Positions 21,413 through 31,840 of a DNA stretch of 64,000 bases are shown piece by piece (within the stretch, counting starts at the first letter, position 1; each line of letters opens with the position of its first letter). Where the stretch lies: positions 1,397,288-1,461,287 of the forward strand of contig OX155955.1 of NCBI GenBank assembly GCA_944548615.1. Reading direction: 5' to 3'. The position numbers were made by a program, and so were the translations under genes. The notes below the pieces were generated by a model that was not told the DNA's origin, searched no databases, and was given only the letters and a program-made list of their open reading frames with translations. This stretch comes from Micropterix aruncella. Taxonomy: Eukaryota > Arthropoda > Insecta > Lepidoptera > Micropterigidae.

Positions 21413-21865
21413 GAAATGTGGCCGACAATCCATAGACTTGTAAATTCATCAACAGATTTTTTTCTTACTTCAATGTGTAAAAATTAACCATCCTGGCTTT
21501 AATTAGATAATATATCGTAATAACATGTATCGATTAAAGTACAAATTATTTACTTAGTACTTACTACTTACAGAATACAGAATATTATTTCCTTTACAAC
21601 TTCACAATCGTGTAGGAATGACCAATCAATCAATCAATTAAATCAATCTTAAATCAGTTGCTCAATCCCAAAATGTTCTAATTAACAAAAAAGACTGTTA
21701 TATAACAATTAACAACAAAAAATAGTACATTAAATTATATTGGTAAGTACGTTGATTTTTTAGAAGTTGTTTAGCTCATATATTGATTTTTAAAAGATAT
21801 ACCCGGATGGATCTCTTGAAAATTCAACGTTTTCATCACCTTTAATTTATTAGTCAATTCATTAA
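21413..21865. other. Unassigned AT-rich spacer
   Basis: No repeat partner or frame seen. AATAAA-like sequence in the minus direction at about 21845-21850 (TAATAAATT read from the minus strand) lies just past the candidate exon at 21870-21971. Confidence 0.45.
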
Positions 21866-21869
21866 AAGC

Positions 21870-21971
21870 TTAAGTCCTATGAACATAAATACTAGTCGCC
21901 GGAACTTCGGCATACGCGGTATAATCACTTGGAGGTGGTGGGCTTAGAATAACCTGTTGCTTCTTTCTATC
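21870..21971 (-). CDS. Candidate terminal exon of an unknown host gene
   Basis: On the minus strand, a possible acceptor (AGCATCAG, ending at 21972) is followed by 33 open codons and TAA at 21872-21870. It reads DRKKQQVILSPPPPSDYTAY, then AEVPATSIYVHRT. The proline-rich, tyrosine-containing end looks like the cytoplasmic tail of a membrane or adaptor protein. About 25 bases past the stop there is an AATAAA polyadenylation signal. It has no ATG, no poly-pyrimidine tract before the acceptor and no upstream exon that I could find, so it may be chance. No function is assigned. Confidence 0.3.
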   Translation of the reverse strand, partial: DRKKQQVILSPPPPSDYTAYAEVPATSIYVHRT

Positions 21972-22344
21972 CTGATGCTTCTACTCAGAACATTTTGCAT
22001 TTTACATCGGTCCTTAATACATGTTGGAAATTTGTAACTCTGCAGACGTCAGGAAGTTAGTGACAATTAACTTGAAAGATACCGTTACATTGATAGATAG
22101 ATAGATAGATACATACAAACATACATGTTAAGCTAATAAAAGCGTTATAAATAAAATAAGTATTAGTTTTTTCAAAAACATGCTTTAAAAAGTACTGCCC
22201 TAAGAACCAAAAAATAATGTACCACTCTGTTGCGGTTGCGGTTGCGTTTGCCCAAAATTTATGGAATTTTAAGTATAGTAAAATTTATTAGCAACTAAAA
22301 TCGACAATTGCTTAATTATTACTGAATCATTTAATTCGATTTTA
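21972..22344. other. Spacer with GATA microsatellite
   Basis: GATA repeated about five times at 22094-22112. Nothing else recognised. Confidence 0.6.
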
Positions 22345-23045
22345 TCTTAATTGTATCTTTAAATTATAAAGTAAGGGTGAAGTAATTATTTCTATATCTC
22401 GTAAATTTTAAATAAATTAATTGCATATAATTTCAATTAAATTACATTTCGAGTTCCAAAGCCAATCGTGCTCCCGGTAATTAACTCAGGGGCGATTTTT
22501 TTTAACACGCTTTTATTAGGTCGACCTATATGTAACTAACTATGTAATGGAATCTAAGGTAACTAATTTAACCATCTTCCAATGACCGTAGCGTCATGAA
22601 AATTGGCAGCTGTATGTAGTTCTGATGACAATACAATAATATGGTACTGTCGAACTGATCTGATGATGGAGTCGGAAGATATGAACTGGAACTGTATGAT
22701 GGAACATCGTATCATAGCTATATTTGTACTCGTTAGAAAAGTCTTAGAATGAACTCTGACCACGATTAGGTTTCAAGGTCTGATGATGAAGCCGGAAGAT
22801 AGGCATTTTTTGGTTTTTACGTGCATTTATAGAAGCGTGTTTTTAGTGTTTTTTTTTAAACTATTATTTTTTTTAAAGTTAACTGCCAATTTTCTTGAAT
22901 CTTTAAATTATAAAGTAAGGGTGAAGTAATTATTTCTATATCTCGTAATTTTTAAATTTATTAATTGAAAATAATTTCAATTAAATTACATTTCGAGTTA
23001 CAAAGCTAATCGTGCTCGCGGTAATAAAATGAAGGGCGAAGTTAA
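22345..23045. repeat. 140-bp direct repeats flanking an AACACGCTT terminal-repeat element
   Basis: TATAAAGTAAGGGTGAAGTA, then TTTCGAGTTCCAAAGC and CAATCGTGCTCCCGGTAAT, occur at 22355-22480 and again at 22910-23025. Between them (about 22500-22850) lies an element with ends AACACGCTTTTATTAGG and AGAAGCGTGTTTTTAG. It contains GGCAGCTGTATGTAGTTCTG and ATATGGTACTGTCGAACTGA. The same element is found reversed at 56765-57270. Confidence 0.65.
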
Positions 23046-23059
23046 CTGCTAAATTTCTT

Positions 23060-23468
23060 TTTTATTCAATTAACTACTTTGTGTGATTTTTGTAAAACAC
23101 ACAATTTTACGCTCAATAAAAAGCTCAGTTTTTAAGATATAATCATGAATTTTCACCATTATTTTTAGGTTGATTTTTAAACCCGATAAAATTATACTAG
23201 TATGTAGAATGTAGTTGCTTGTTACATTTTCGGGAGATTTCACATCTATGGTCTCATTTCTTTTCTATGGTCTCATTTCAATTCTATGGTGCCATTCAAT
23301 TATTTGGTCCCGGGATATCCAGAAACACAAATATTCCAAAGTGATTTTGCCATAATATGATGTAACTTTTTCGGCGCTGGCTCTTGGTGTATACAGAACA
23401 CGCGAGTCAACACCAAAACTAATAGTAATACACAACATCCTTGTAGATAATATACCTATTAAACTGCA
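23060..23468 (+). promoter_or_regulatory. Conserved upstream region of copy 2
   Basis: It shares CGGGAGATT, GGTCCCGGGATAT, GCTGGCTCTTGGTGTATAC, GAGTCAACACC and CATCCTTGTA with copy 4, and part of this with copy 1. A local triplication of TCTATGGTCTCATTTC occurs at 23250-23290. Confidence 0.6.
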
Positions 23469-23476
23469 TATAAAAG
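23469..23476 (+). promoter_or_regulatory. TATA box of copy 2
   Basis: TATAAAAG in GCATATAAAAGACTT, 68 bases before the ATG at 23537. Confidence 0.8.
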
Positions 23477-23536
23477 ACTTAAATTAATAATGGAATAGTA
23501 ATCGTCTGTTGATATTGATTAAACTCGTCACTAAAA

Positions 23537-24627
23537 ATGATTAAGGTAAGAAAGCTTTCTCTAAAATAGATATGAAGTATTTGTTTTACCTGAACAATTA
23601 GACGATTAGATCAAGATAAAAAGTATTCACTAATATAAAGTATTAACACTGCGATAAAACAATCGTTAAAAATGAAAACAATTATATTTGGTCATTATAA
23701 AATATTGCTATTGTTAGTGCTTTGCTAAAAACATACAAGTTTTCATTATAAACATCAACGAGTTCACTAACTTCAGGTGCTGACGCTGACAAAAAATTAC
23801 AGAAAGAATGTTTTTTGGACTTGTTAGGATATTTTGTCTACTTGTTTTTGGACTTGTTAGGATATTTCGTACAGATTATTGTACAAAAAATCTTGGTTGA
23901 AAATCACATATTTATTTTTAATTTAGAACTTAGTTACTGAGAAATGAATTACGGAATATCCGAAAGCTTAACAAAAAAATATTTACCTGGGTAGCGAATT
24001 CCTAAACCAATAAAAGTTGTTGAAAATTTTAGATTCGTGAATGTAGAATGTTTGTTACCTCAGATCTCCTAGCTCAAAGTCTGAAAACCTATAAAGTCCA
24101 TTTTTTTAATGAGTTACATTTACAAAGTTACCCCTGAAGTACTCATTGATGATATTTTCTTTAATGCATACTAGTATTTATTATTCTATACCTGTTTGTA
24201 TAAGAAACTGTAATATAAAATGCCTAACATCCCCTAGAGGATAAAAAATGTTAAAATATTTTTTTTCAGTTCGGATTTTTGTGTTTTGCACTGGTATTCA
24301 TAGCCAGCCAAATTAATGCTCGTAAGTATACTAGAAAATCTTCCATCACCGCATAAAGAATGATTATTTATTTCTATTATTTTATTTTTAGGTTATATTA
24401 CAGTAAACGATGTTATTGTTGACCAATTTGACTTCGAAATAACCGAACAAGATACGGTCGAAACCTTCAAAGACAAAGTTAAAGAGGAGAAAAATGTCAA
24501 CATTGATGATCTCATATTTTACTGCGGTATTGTTAATATGGAGCAAGAAAAATTACAAACACAGAATTGCCCAGAAAATGATAAACTACAGGCAATTAAC
24601 TTTGAATTGGTATTTATGATGAGTTAA
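23537..24627 (+). CDS. Secreted ubiquitin-like protein, copy 2 (three-exon gene)
   Basis: Exons 23537-23545, 24270-24321 and 24392-24627 join in frame to 98 residues, with exon lengths and phases identical to copy 1 for exons 1 and 2. It has a signal peptide (IKFGFLCFALVFIASQINA) and then a mature domain with FEITEQDTVETFKDKVKEEK and a DDLIFYC strand. The second cysteine is in QNCPEN. Relative to ubiquitin, the helix and core strand line up but the diglycine tail is absent. Intron 1 is only 0.72 kb, against 2.7 kb in copy 1, because it lacks the transposon load. A last intron (donor after 24609, acceptor near 24688) is possible as in the other copies. Of all the copies this is the cleanest. 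Function is unknown; a secreted, disulfide-stabilised beta-grasp protein is my inference. Confidence 0.72.
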
Positions 24628-25145
24628 ACTAATTATCGAATATGAATTCATTTGAACTGTATCATGTAATCAAATGTTTTAATTCTAGATTGTAGGACTA
24701 AATACTACAAGGGGTAATGAATATTTCCCGGATATTCCAGTGGAGAGTGGAGGTTGGTTCAAAGATTAAAAATAGGTACCTCTTCTGTTAAAACATAATT
24801 TGAAATATAATTTAACAAATTATATAATAACATTTATAACAGTAATCATGTACTTAAATTATTTAGTGTACTAGGGAGGGTCAACACTATTAAACTGAAA
24901 ACCAGCAACGGGAAAAGGTTTTTTACTTTTATGGTGCATTTCTATGCTATTTCAAGCGAGTGCAACATAGTTTCAGAACATTCTATTATTACTTTCCAAT
25001 GATACAACATTCATCCATCCGCCATCCATCCATCCATTATATAGCCAATTATGGGCTCAGTGAAAGTGTACCTAGTCAATGTATGTGTTTTGGGATGAAG
25101 AATATTCCCTAACTCTTTGTATATATAACTCGAATACTTTTACTT
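24628..25145 (+). other. 3' flank of copy 2
   Basis: It contains AAACTGAAAACCAGCAACGGG at 24893, which recurs after copies 1, 3 and 4. The later 3'-flank block found after the other copies is missing here. A CATC repeat occurs at 25013-25036. Confidence 0.55.
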
Positions 25146-25862
25146 TTTTACCCGACTTCATAAAAAAGGAGGAGGTTATCAATTCGGTTGTATCTTTTTT
25201 TTTAATGTTGGTTACCTCAGAACTTCGTGACTTATGAACCGATTTGGAATTTTTTTATGTTTGAAAGGATAGACTTGCAGATTCACATTTGTTATAATTC
25301 TATTCTGATGATGGGATCCATGAGGAATTGAGGAAATATGAAGTTGAAAATGTACATGTTAGTTCAGTTCCGATTACAATGCATTTTTTTATGGTAAGCA
25401 TGATCTGATTCTACATATTGAGATGTCAACTACAACGGGCGAGCCCGTCACCACAGGACGTTTTAACGATTAGTCGTTCTATCGACCTGCAGTGAGCGTA
25501 GAAGACTTTGGACATAACAATCCGACGTCTAGCTACGCCACAACCCGTAAGAGTCCAACGCCTTACCGCGAGTTAGCCAGGAATAAACCCGGCGGCTCGA
25601 GATACTCGCGCCCTTACTTCCAATTGTGACCAGATTTCTCCGGTCTCTCGATTGGTTCCGAGTTCGAGGTCGCTTGCACGGTCCTCTACCTTATGAAGCT
25701 GTGAAACGGTGTACACCGAATCTATCGCGGACCAAGGCGTCCTTTGCCCGGCTCTGAACCGGGATCGGGTGGCCAATGGTCATTTCAAGAGCAGTCGCCG
25801 TAGGGTACGCAACCACCCCCGCTCTATAGGAAACAATACAGTTTCCAGACTCCCCCGACTGT

Positions 25863-27609
25863 CACTCTGAGGTACGGCCCGATCAGCGTCACCAAAACCC
25901 CGACCATGGGCTGTCCACAGGGGTCAGTGTTGGGTCCTAGCCTTTGGAACATTCTCTTTGATGATTTCCTCGGTCTACCTTACCCGGAGGGGTGCACCGT
26001 CAGCGCTTATGCAGACGACGCTCTTCTCCTGGTGGGCGGCAGGAGTCGCGCAGAGGTCGAGAGAAGGGTGGCTGACTCGCTGGACCTGATCCTCGGATGG
26101 GGTCAGCGAAACAGACTCACCTTCTCTCCGACGAAAACTCAGGCGCTTCTCCTGAAGGGACATCTTAAGCGGAACCCTGTCATCAGGATGAACGGTCGCC
26201 CGGTATCCTTCCCGGCCACCGTTCGATACCTGGGGGTGACGCTTACGGCTTCCCTTTCCTTTCTTTCGCACGCAAAGATTACAGCCGAAAAATCCCGGGA
26301 TCTATTCTTTGCGCTCCGCGGAGTGAGTCGGGCCGACTGGGGAATTCGTTTCCCGGCGGTCATGACTATCTATAAGGGCGTCTTCGTCCCGCGTGCGACT
26401 TATGCCGCACGCGCTTGGACAGAGTCTGCTGTTCCTGAGGCGACGCGTATCGCGCTGCTGCGCGGACAGCGCATCCCTCTCGTGGCCCTGACCGGGGCGT
26501 ACAGAACGACGTCCACTCTTGCGTTACCCGTCATCGCTGGCGTTCTGCCGATTGACCTGGAGATTCTGGAGCGTGCAGCGTTGTCGCGGTACCGCCGGGG
26601 CGAGCCGGTAGTCCTTCATGGCCTGTCGATCGACCCGGTGGCGCACCGAGCTGGGGAGTTTGCCCGCCTGATTCGGGTGGAGTCCTTGCGTGTCTGGCAG
26701 GCTAGATGGGACGCCGGGGGTACGGGCCGCCTCACCCATTGCTTTTTCCCGTCCGTCGCAGTGCGGATGGCAAATTCGTTTCTGCGGTTCGACCACCATA
26801 CCACGCAGCTGGTTGGGGGCCACGGAGAGTTCAGAGCCAAACTATTTGACTTTGGACTTGCCGATGACCCCCGGTGCGCCTGTGGGTATGGTCGCCAAAC
26901 TGCGGAACACGTAATTTGGTCTTGCCCAATTCTAGCGGCTGCACGGGAGAAGTTGATGGATGCAGTGGCCGCGTGCGTTGGGCGCTCTCCGATTTGGTAC
27001 CCGGATCTGGTCAGTTGTAGGAGCTGCTTCCAGTCGTTTGGCGAGTTTGTGGAGCACTGGGTGGCTTCTTGGGAAAGCATGAGGCCTCGGGATACCCCCC
27101 AGGGGGTACCTTCTTCCTTGGTGGCGTGATTCGGCGGCTACTTCCAGCCCGAAGTGCCCGTCTTTGTGTCCGTCTCTTTACCGCCCCGAGGGGCGTTTCG
27201 TTCTTTGCAGGATCCAGGGATTCCTCCCCCCCGTGGCTGCTCCGAGACCTGCCCACGGACCGTGCGCCTCCACCATCATCGTTTCAGGAGCGTCCTCTAC
27301 CCCGCTCACCGGCCCTAAATTTGTGATATTTGTTGTTTTTTTTTTCTTTTCTATTGTGAATATGGTAAATTTAGTATTATTTTTGTAAATTTTTACTTTG
27401 TAAATATCTTTTATTTTAAATAAATGGGTTCTCGGGGCGGTACGGGGGGGGTGGTTTACCCTATTTCACCCCCTGCGCGTTCTACCCTTCTGGTACGCGC
27501 AGGGTTGTCGTAGCACGACATCCCGGGCAGACAAGACGACCCTCGTCGTTATAACTGCCCGGGCGGTGGGCGGGGTTTGCTGCCCTCACCTACCGCCTTG
27601 AAACTCTTA
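25863..27609 (+). mobile_element. 5'-truncated R1-clade LINE
   Basis: The insertion starts inside the polymerase domain and runs through a 3' UTR of about 480 bases. It is much richer in G+C than its surroundings and its coding part is open, so it arrived recently. The UTR holds two good hairpins: CCCTGCGCG pairing with CGCGCAGGG (27472-27505), and CCCGGGCAG pairing with CTGCCCGGG (27523-27563). Confidence 0.8.
25906..27129 (+). CDS. R1-clade reverse transcriptase, C-terminal 407 residues
   Basis: This open frame begins in polymerase motif 4 (GCPQGSVLGPSLWNILFDD), followed by the catalytic YADDALLL about 30 residues on, and then TKTQALLLKG and VRYLGVTL. After the thumb, residues near 335-350 form a CCHC-type finger (CACGYGRQTAEHVIWSCP), the hallmark of the R1 clade C-terminus. 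In a live element this enzyme nicks DNA and copies the RNA at the break. Here the endonuclease, ORF1 and first polymerase motifs are missing, because homology extends upstream only to about 25871. The ATG is therefore internal and not a real start. The frame has no stops, unlike most retroelement pieces in this window. Confidence 0.88.
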   Translation: MGCPQGSVLGPSLWNILFDDFLGLPYPEGCTVSAYADDALLLVGGRSRAEVERRVADSLDLILGWGQRNRLTFSPTKTQALLLKGHLKRNPVIRMNGRPVSFPATVRYLGVTLTASLSFLSHAKITAEKSRDLFFALRGVSRADWGIRFPAVMTIYKGVFVPRATYAARAWTESAVPEATRIALLRGQRIPLVALTGAYRTTSTLALPVIAGVLPIDLEILERAALSRYRRGEPVVLHGLSIDPVAHRAGEFARLIRVESLRVWQARWDAGGTGRLTHCFFPSVAVRMANSFLRFDHHTTQLVGGHGEFRAKLFDFGLADDPRCACGYGRQTAEHVIWSCPILAAAREKLMDAVAACVGRSPIWYPDLVSCRSCFQSFGEFVEHWVASWESMRPRDTPQGVPSSLVA

Positions 27610-28113
27610 ACTGTTAGTCGGAGTGCACAATCGATTGGCTTGCGCCGCACGGTGCGCAGACCATCCAGGAGCGCCAGAGGTTTGATTCCCAGGGGAAACT
27701 GTTTCCAGAGTCCTACCCAGGTTCGCACCCCGTGCGTGGAGGCCGTCGGATGGGTGTTGACCCGTGAGTGTGACCGACCCTGAACACATGGGTCATCGTG
27801 GCCAACTCATCATGGGCCCGTTAGCTCCCGATCTGATTCTACACCCAGGGTTGGCTCTCGACGAGGAGACTCCTCAACGGTCAACAGCACAGACACACAA
27901 TTTTGTATATGCATTCAATTTCTACAGCCCGTTTTAAGTTTCACCGAGACAGTACTGCGGCACCCAGGGTTGGCTTCCAAAGAGGAAACTCCTCAACGGT
28001 CAACAGCACAGACACGAAATTTTGTATAAGTATTAAATTGTGATTTGCCCTTTTAAATTTTACGATGACATGGCTTAAGCACTTGTTTAAAAAAAAATGG
28101 AGTCGGCTTTTTT

Positions 28114-28600
28114 CGTACAAATTTTATATTATTGTGAATATCATACATTTACTTCAATAATTACCCCTAAATATTTAGTATCCCTGACCTTGTTTAATGA
28201 CCGGCATGCACATTTCGAGACATTTTGGCATAAATAAATTGAAGACCTGATTACAAAAACAATATTTGTCAAGAAAGTGAAATTTCAGGAAACAAATGTA
28301 ATCTTGTAGTATTTTCTCTACTTCAACAGATGGCATCACCATCTTAATTTGGTAATCTTTTGACAAAGGTGTTTTAGCTAGCAAGTCGTCAATTGTGATT
28401 AAGTGACTCAGATTAAAATTGAATGTGAAGCAACGAACTATTAAGATTATTCTTCCAGTCATTAACTCCAAGGATTGAGAGTATAAACTTAAGACTATTA
28501 TTAAATATTTACAGGATTTTATTTGCTGTTTGGGGCTTTTGTAAGATCTTTATGTGCCTTGTACACTGCGACCATTGCTGATCTAATGTGTTCGCCACCT
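28114..28600 (-). other. Unrecognised stretch with one open frame
   Basis: The minus frame 28471-28175 (98 codons from ATG) has ordinary amino-acid composition and a cysteine-rich end (DKYCFCNQVFN, KCLEMC). I know no family for it, and there is no promoter or splice evidence. It is repeated at 41294-40998. Confidence 0.3.
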
Positions 28601-28601
28601 G

Positions 28602-29510
28602 CTATAGTTCTGCGCTAAGCCTCGTGTCATTTAAGAACCGCAACAGGCTTTTGGCGCCAGATTGTTTTACCTCCTCAGGTTGGAGGCAATGAGCACCCAA
28701 GTGCGTGTATTTTTTACGCATCAGCGGGCCACACTCGCACATGAGGTGCAGGGGAGTCTTTTCTGCCCCTTGACAGAACCTGCACATTTTTGTGTCCCGG
28801 AGCTTGAGGTTGTACATGTGTCTCTTCAGGCCACAATGCCCCGTGAGCGCCCTCACCAGTATGCGTAGATTGTTCCTATTTAGCGACAAGGCCTCACGGC
28901 CAGTCTTAGCCGGGGTGCGCACTTGCGGCCTGGCAGCGGCGGCCACGCCGCGGCGGCCAGCGAGATACTACGAAATGTATGGAATCGCCGTCGACCGCGC
29001 GCACTTGGCCGCGGCGGCCAACGAGATACTGCGAAATGTATGGAATCGCCGGCCGGCGCGCGCACTTGGGCCGCGCGGCCAGGTACGTATCTCGTTGGCC
29101 GCCGCGGCGGACGGATTGTTTAAAACATATTTGTTCGAGCATTAGGTTTGCAAGGGTTTTTGGTACGCCACAGCAAGGTTCAGGGCCGTAAATCGTTCCC
29201 TTTGCTCCCGTCTTAGCAAGTTCGTCGGCTTTTTCATTTCCCTCGATTCCTGCATGGCTGTGAACCCATCTTAGAATTGCCCTGTTCTTTTCGCCCAGGG
29301 ATTTCAGTAGTGATACGCAGTTTTACACCAGCTTTAAATTAATGGTATTCAAAGGTAGTGCCATAAAAGCTGCCTTGCTGTGCGAGTGGATATAGATACG
29401 GTGGTTGGCTTAGTTCTTATGGAGGTTGATATCCGCACATTCAATAATGCTAAGGCTACCGGCCTCCCAGTGCAGTCTCTGACATATTACCCAGAAAAAC
29501 TCAATATTGG
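28602..29510 (-). pseudogene. LINE fragment: RNase H plus C-terminal zinc finger
   Basis: Read on the minus strand, an RNase H domain comes first (about 29500-29140). It includes IIECADIN, a frame break and stops, then WVHSHAGIEGNEKADELAKT, the conserved C-terminal RNase H motif. It is followed by PEPCCGVPKT. After a GC-rich insert, the end of the protein is in frame at 28946-28602: ILVRALTGHCGLKRHMYNL and a CRFCQGAEKTPLHLMCEC finger. This layout is found in RNase H-bearing LINEs of the I/Jockey/LOA group. Stops and the insert make it dead. Its duplicate is at 41425-42333. Confidence 0.75.
28926..29110. repeat. GC-rich palindromic insert in the LINE
   Basis: About 185 bases, extremely rich in G+C. 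The unit GAGATACTRCGAAATGTATG, followed by GAATCGCCG, occurs at 28962 and 29023, 61 bases apart. GCGGCCAACGAGATAC before the second unit is repeated in inverted form (GTATCTCGTTGGCCGC) at about 29087-29102. This gives two left arms and one right arm of a foldback. Copy at 41749-41933. Confidence 0.7.
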
Positions 29511-29512
29511 AT

Positions 29513-29945
29513 AACTGCAATATACTTAACATTGAGTAAAACAGATTGGGTGCTAATGGGCTTCGTTGGAGTTGGCCACGAAGACCCATATGTTCAGGGT
29601 CGGTCATACTCACGGTTAACGGAAAGCCCGGGTAGGACTCTGGCCTGCGAGCCAGTTTCCCCTAGGAGCCAACTTTCTGGCGCTCCTGGACGGTTTGCGC
29701 ACCGTACGGCGTCAGCCAATCGATTGTGCATTCTGACTAACAGTCGGGGGAGTCTGGAAACAGTACTGTTCCGATTCCGGATGAACGGCCGAGCAAAGGA
29801 TGCCGTGGTCCGCGATAGATTCGGTGGACACCGTTTCACCGCTACTTAAGGACCTCGAACCCGTAACCAGTCGGAAGAGACCGGAGTAATCTGGTTGCAA
29901 CTGATGGTAAGGGCGTTAGTGTCGGCCCGCTGGGTAACATACGAG
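29513..29945 (-). repeat. Short R3 scrap, then D1 repeat (reversed, 5'-truncated)
   Basis: 29513-29545 matches the first bases of R3 (CTGCAATATACTTAACATTG). From 29546 the reverse complement of D1 follows, complete at its 3' end but lacking its first 150 or so bases. A D1 copy that is shortened at the same logical end as the one at 33000-33275 fits retrotransposition. Copy at 42336-42769. Confidence 0.6.
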
Positions 29946-29959
29946 TACATTATTATTGA

Positions 29960-30061
29960 GTCGCTTTTATACGAGATATTTCAACCAAAATCGAAGTATT
30001 ACTAGCGAGCCCTCTGGTGGACCGATTTCGACCAAATCCAACCAGACACACACACAGACAG

Positions 30062-30092
<31 letters not shown>

Positions 30093-30200
30093 AGGACTCC
30101 CAGGCATACTTCAGTCTGGAAATGGTCTTAATCGTCTCAGGGGGGGGGGGTGAAAATGTATATATGCGTCTTCATCTCGAAAAAAAAATATTTGCGCGCT
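29960..30200 (-). repeat. GAAAGTATTGTGAACG repeat, reversed, with CA microsatellite
   Basis: It contains the CA run at 30042-30090, GAAATGGTCTTAATCGTCTCA and a run of eleven or so G at 30140. These match, in reverse, the order of phrases at 5275-5560. Copy at 42784-43024. Confidence 0.55.
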
Positions 30201-30394
30201 CACAATTACCTCTGACGCGAAAGTTGAAATTGGTTGTGTCACCCCAAAACTTTCCCAGCAAGTAGCAAAGGACTGATTTCATCTAAATATTCATTTCATA
30301 GATAAAATCGATGCACGCCCCTCTCTCGGCCGGCATATGAACCCGTTTGGGTTCCGTTTTAAAAACCGCCTCGAGCGGCGTGGTTCGTTCCTTG

Positions 30395-30560
30395 GCTAGC
30401 CTCGGGTGTTATAGCCTCGGGTGCTCGTGGTGTTATAGCCTTGGTGTGGCTCGTGGTGTTAGCTCGTGGTGTTAGCTCGTGGTATTAGCTCGTGGTGTTA
30501 GCTCGTGGTGTTATAGCCTCGGGTGCTCGTGGTGTTATAGCCTCGGGTGCTCGTGGATCT
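30395..30560 (+). repeat. GCTCGTGGTGTTA minisatellite
   Basis: About eleven copies of GCTCGTGGTGTTA, some extended by TAGCCTCGGGT, giving a two-level repeat. Copy at 43217-43383. Confidence 0.85.
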
Positions 30561-31790
30561 GAGCACTTATTATACGAATTTAAATTAACTGGGCACTGAA
30601 ATGCTTCACAGCATCCCAATGCCCTCGTTCTCAACTATTTTTCTCACATCTGAGCACCAGATTTCTACATTTTTTCCGAAAACTTTCGTAGGTTCGATGC
30701 GTCCGACTGAAAATTTTGAATGAATTCCGGAAGCTAGTCGTCCATCCCTTATATACCACCCCTATCGATGTGACCTTTTTTTACTGATTTAACCCATAAC
30801 TATTGACTAATCAGTCATTAAACGATCTGATTTATCTATTTTTCGTTAAATAACGCTCTGCCACGTTGCCAACAAGCGAATTTCTTAATGATAATGCGTG
30901 CTTCCAATTCTACATATGATTTTAAGTATTTATTTTACGTATTATGAGAAAATTGATGTTTCATATTCGGCGGGAAATGCCGTACTTTTGACTTGATTTT
31001 GCCGCGTTTTCCGTGCGTCGTTTCCGCTTTCGAAGCGTCGTCTGCTCAATAGAACATTTCGATCCTTCTAGAAGCTTTCCTTGTTTCCTTTTCTGTTTTC
31101 GAAACAATAATATAAACTAGTTTATTTCAATTTTATTTATTGATAGTATTTTTATCTAGTAATTCCTCTATTTTAATTAAGTGTTTCTAATTTCCTCATT
31201 TTAACAATTAAATTTTATTTTGACTGGCAATTATTTGGTGATAAATTCTTTTGACTTCATTGATTCTGCTTCATGCATCGATATCGATTATGTTTTCCAA
31301 TTTCTCTTAATAATAAATTAAATGTCCTTCAAATGACGTTATCAATATTGCTATTAAATTCTCCCATAATTCCTACTATTTAATGAACCCCTTCTTATAT
31401 TTTTTGAAAAACCGATCGGTCGACCTTTTATGACCATAACTATGCTTCTATTGTCTATTTGTCAATATATTGATTTTTACGTCGGTTTTTCGTAAAAATC
31501 TCAAAATATGCTAATTTCTTACCAAATACTTCGGATTGTCTATATTTAAGCCCCTAATGATGTCCTTAACTCTCACAAACTACTCAAAACCCTTTATTTA
31601 TGCGACGATGGCACTGCGCTCTATAGTTTAGCAACCGCCATTTTTTCATCTGTCAGTTTTAGTTCCTAATTAAATCGCTAGATGTCACTATGATCTTTTT
31701 AAGTGCAATTTAATTTTAAAAATTCGATTAATCTATTATGCGTTTTGTTTAGCGCTGCTAAGCGCTCATGTGATGATTTTCAGATCATTA
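30561..31790. other. Unassigned AT-rich stretch
   Basis: No credible reading frame and no other copy except the segmental duplicate (43384-44613). GATCTGAGCAC at 30557 and CATCTGAGCACCAG at 30648 form a short direct repeat. It replaces exon 1 and the promoter of ubiquitin-like copy 3. Confidence 0.5.
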
Positions 31791-31840
31791 CACTCAATCC
31801 CTGCCGCTGGCAAATGACGGAAATTATATATTTTTTTCAG

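Larger units (their letters stand above)
25416..27829 (+). repeat. D1 repeat carrying an R1-type LINE
   Basis: D1 sequence occupies 25416-25862 and 27610-27829. It starts near TGTCAACTACAACGGGCGAG and ends GGGCCCGTTAGCTCCC. It has a 14-bp target duplication, so it moved as a unit, probably by reverse transcription. ACTGT flanks the inner LINE (25858-25862 and 27610-27614). Confidence 0.7.
25146..28113 (+). mobile_element. CGACTT element split by a nested D1 and R1 insertion
   Basis: The left part (25146-25415) begins ACCCGACTTCATAAAAAAGG. The right part (27830-28113) ends AAAAATGGAGTCGGCTTTTTT, so the ends form a short inverted repeat (CGACTTCA / TGGAGTCGG). The 14 bases GATCTGATTCTACA occur on both sides of the insert (25402-25415 and 27830-27843). 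The right part is repeated in the second half of the segmental duplication. Confidence 0.65.

Noticed and set aside
21051..21452. 133-codon minus frame rich in Leu, Tyr and Ile
   Set aside because: Product of the AATAATCTGTAAT tandem repeat and the Helitron end.
26616..27080. 154-codon minus frame
   Set aside because: Antisense shadow of the GC-rich R1 polymerase gene.
28792..29145. Several overlapping 60-117 codon frames on both strands
   Set aside because: They run over the GC-rich palindromic insert, where stops are rare by composition. They are shadows of the LINE and its insert.
30395..30560. GCTCGTGGTGTTA array considered as a regulatory array
   Set aside because: Plain two-level minisatellite, with no dyads or associated gene.
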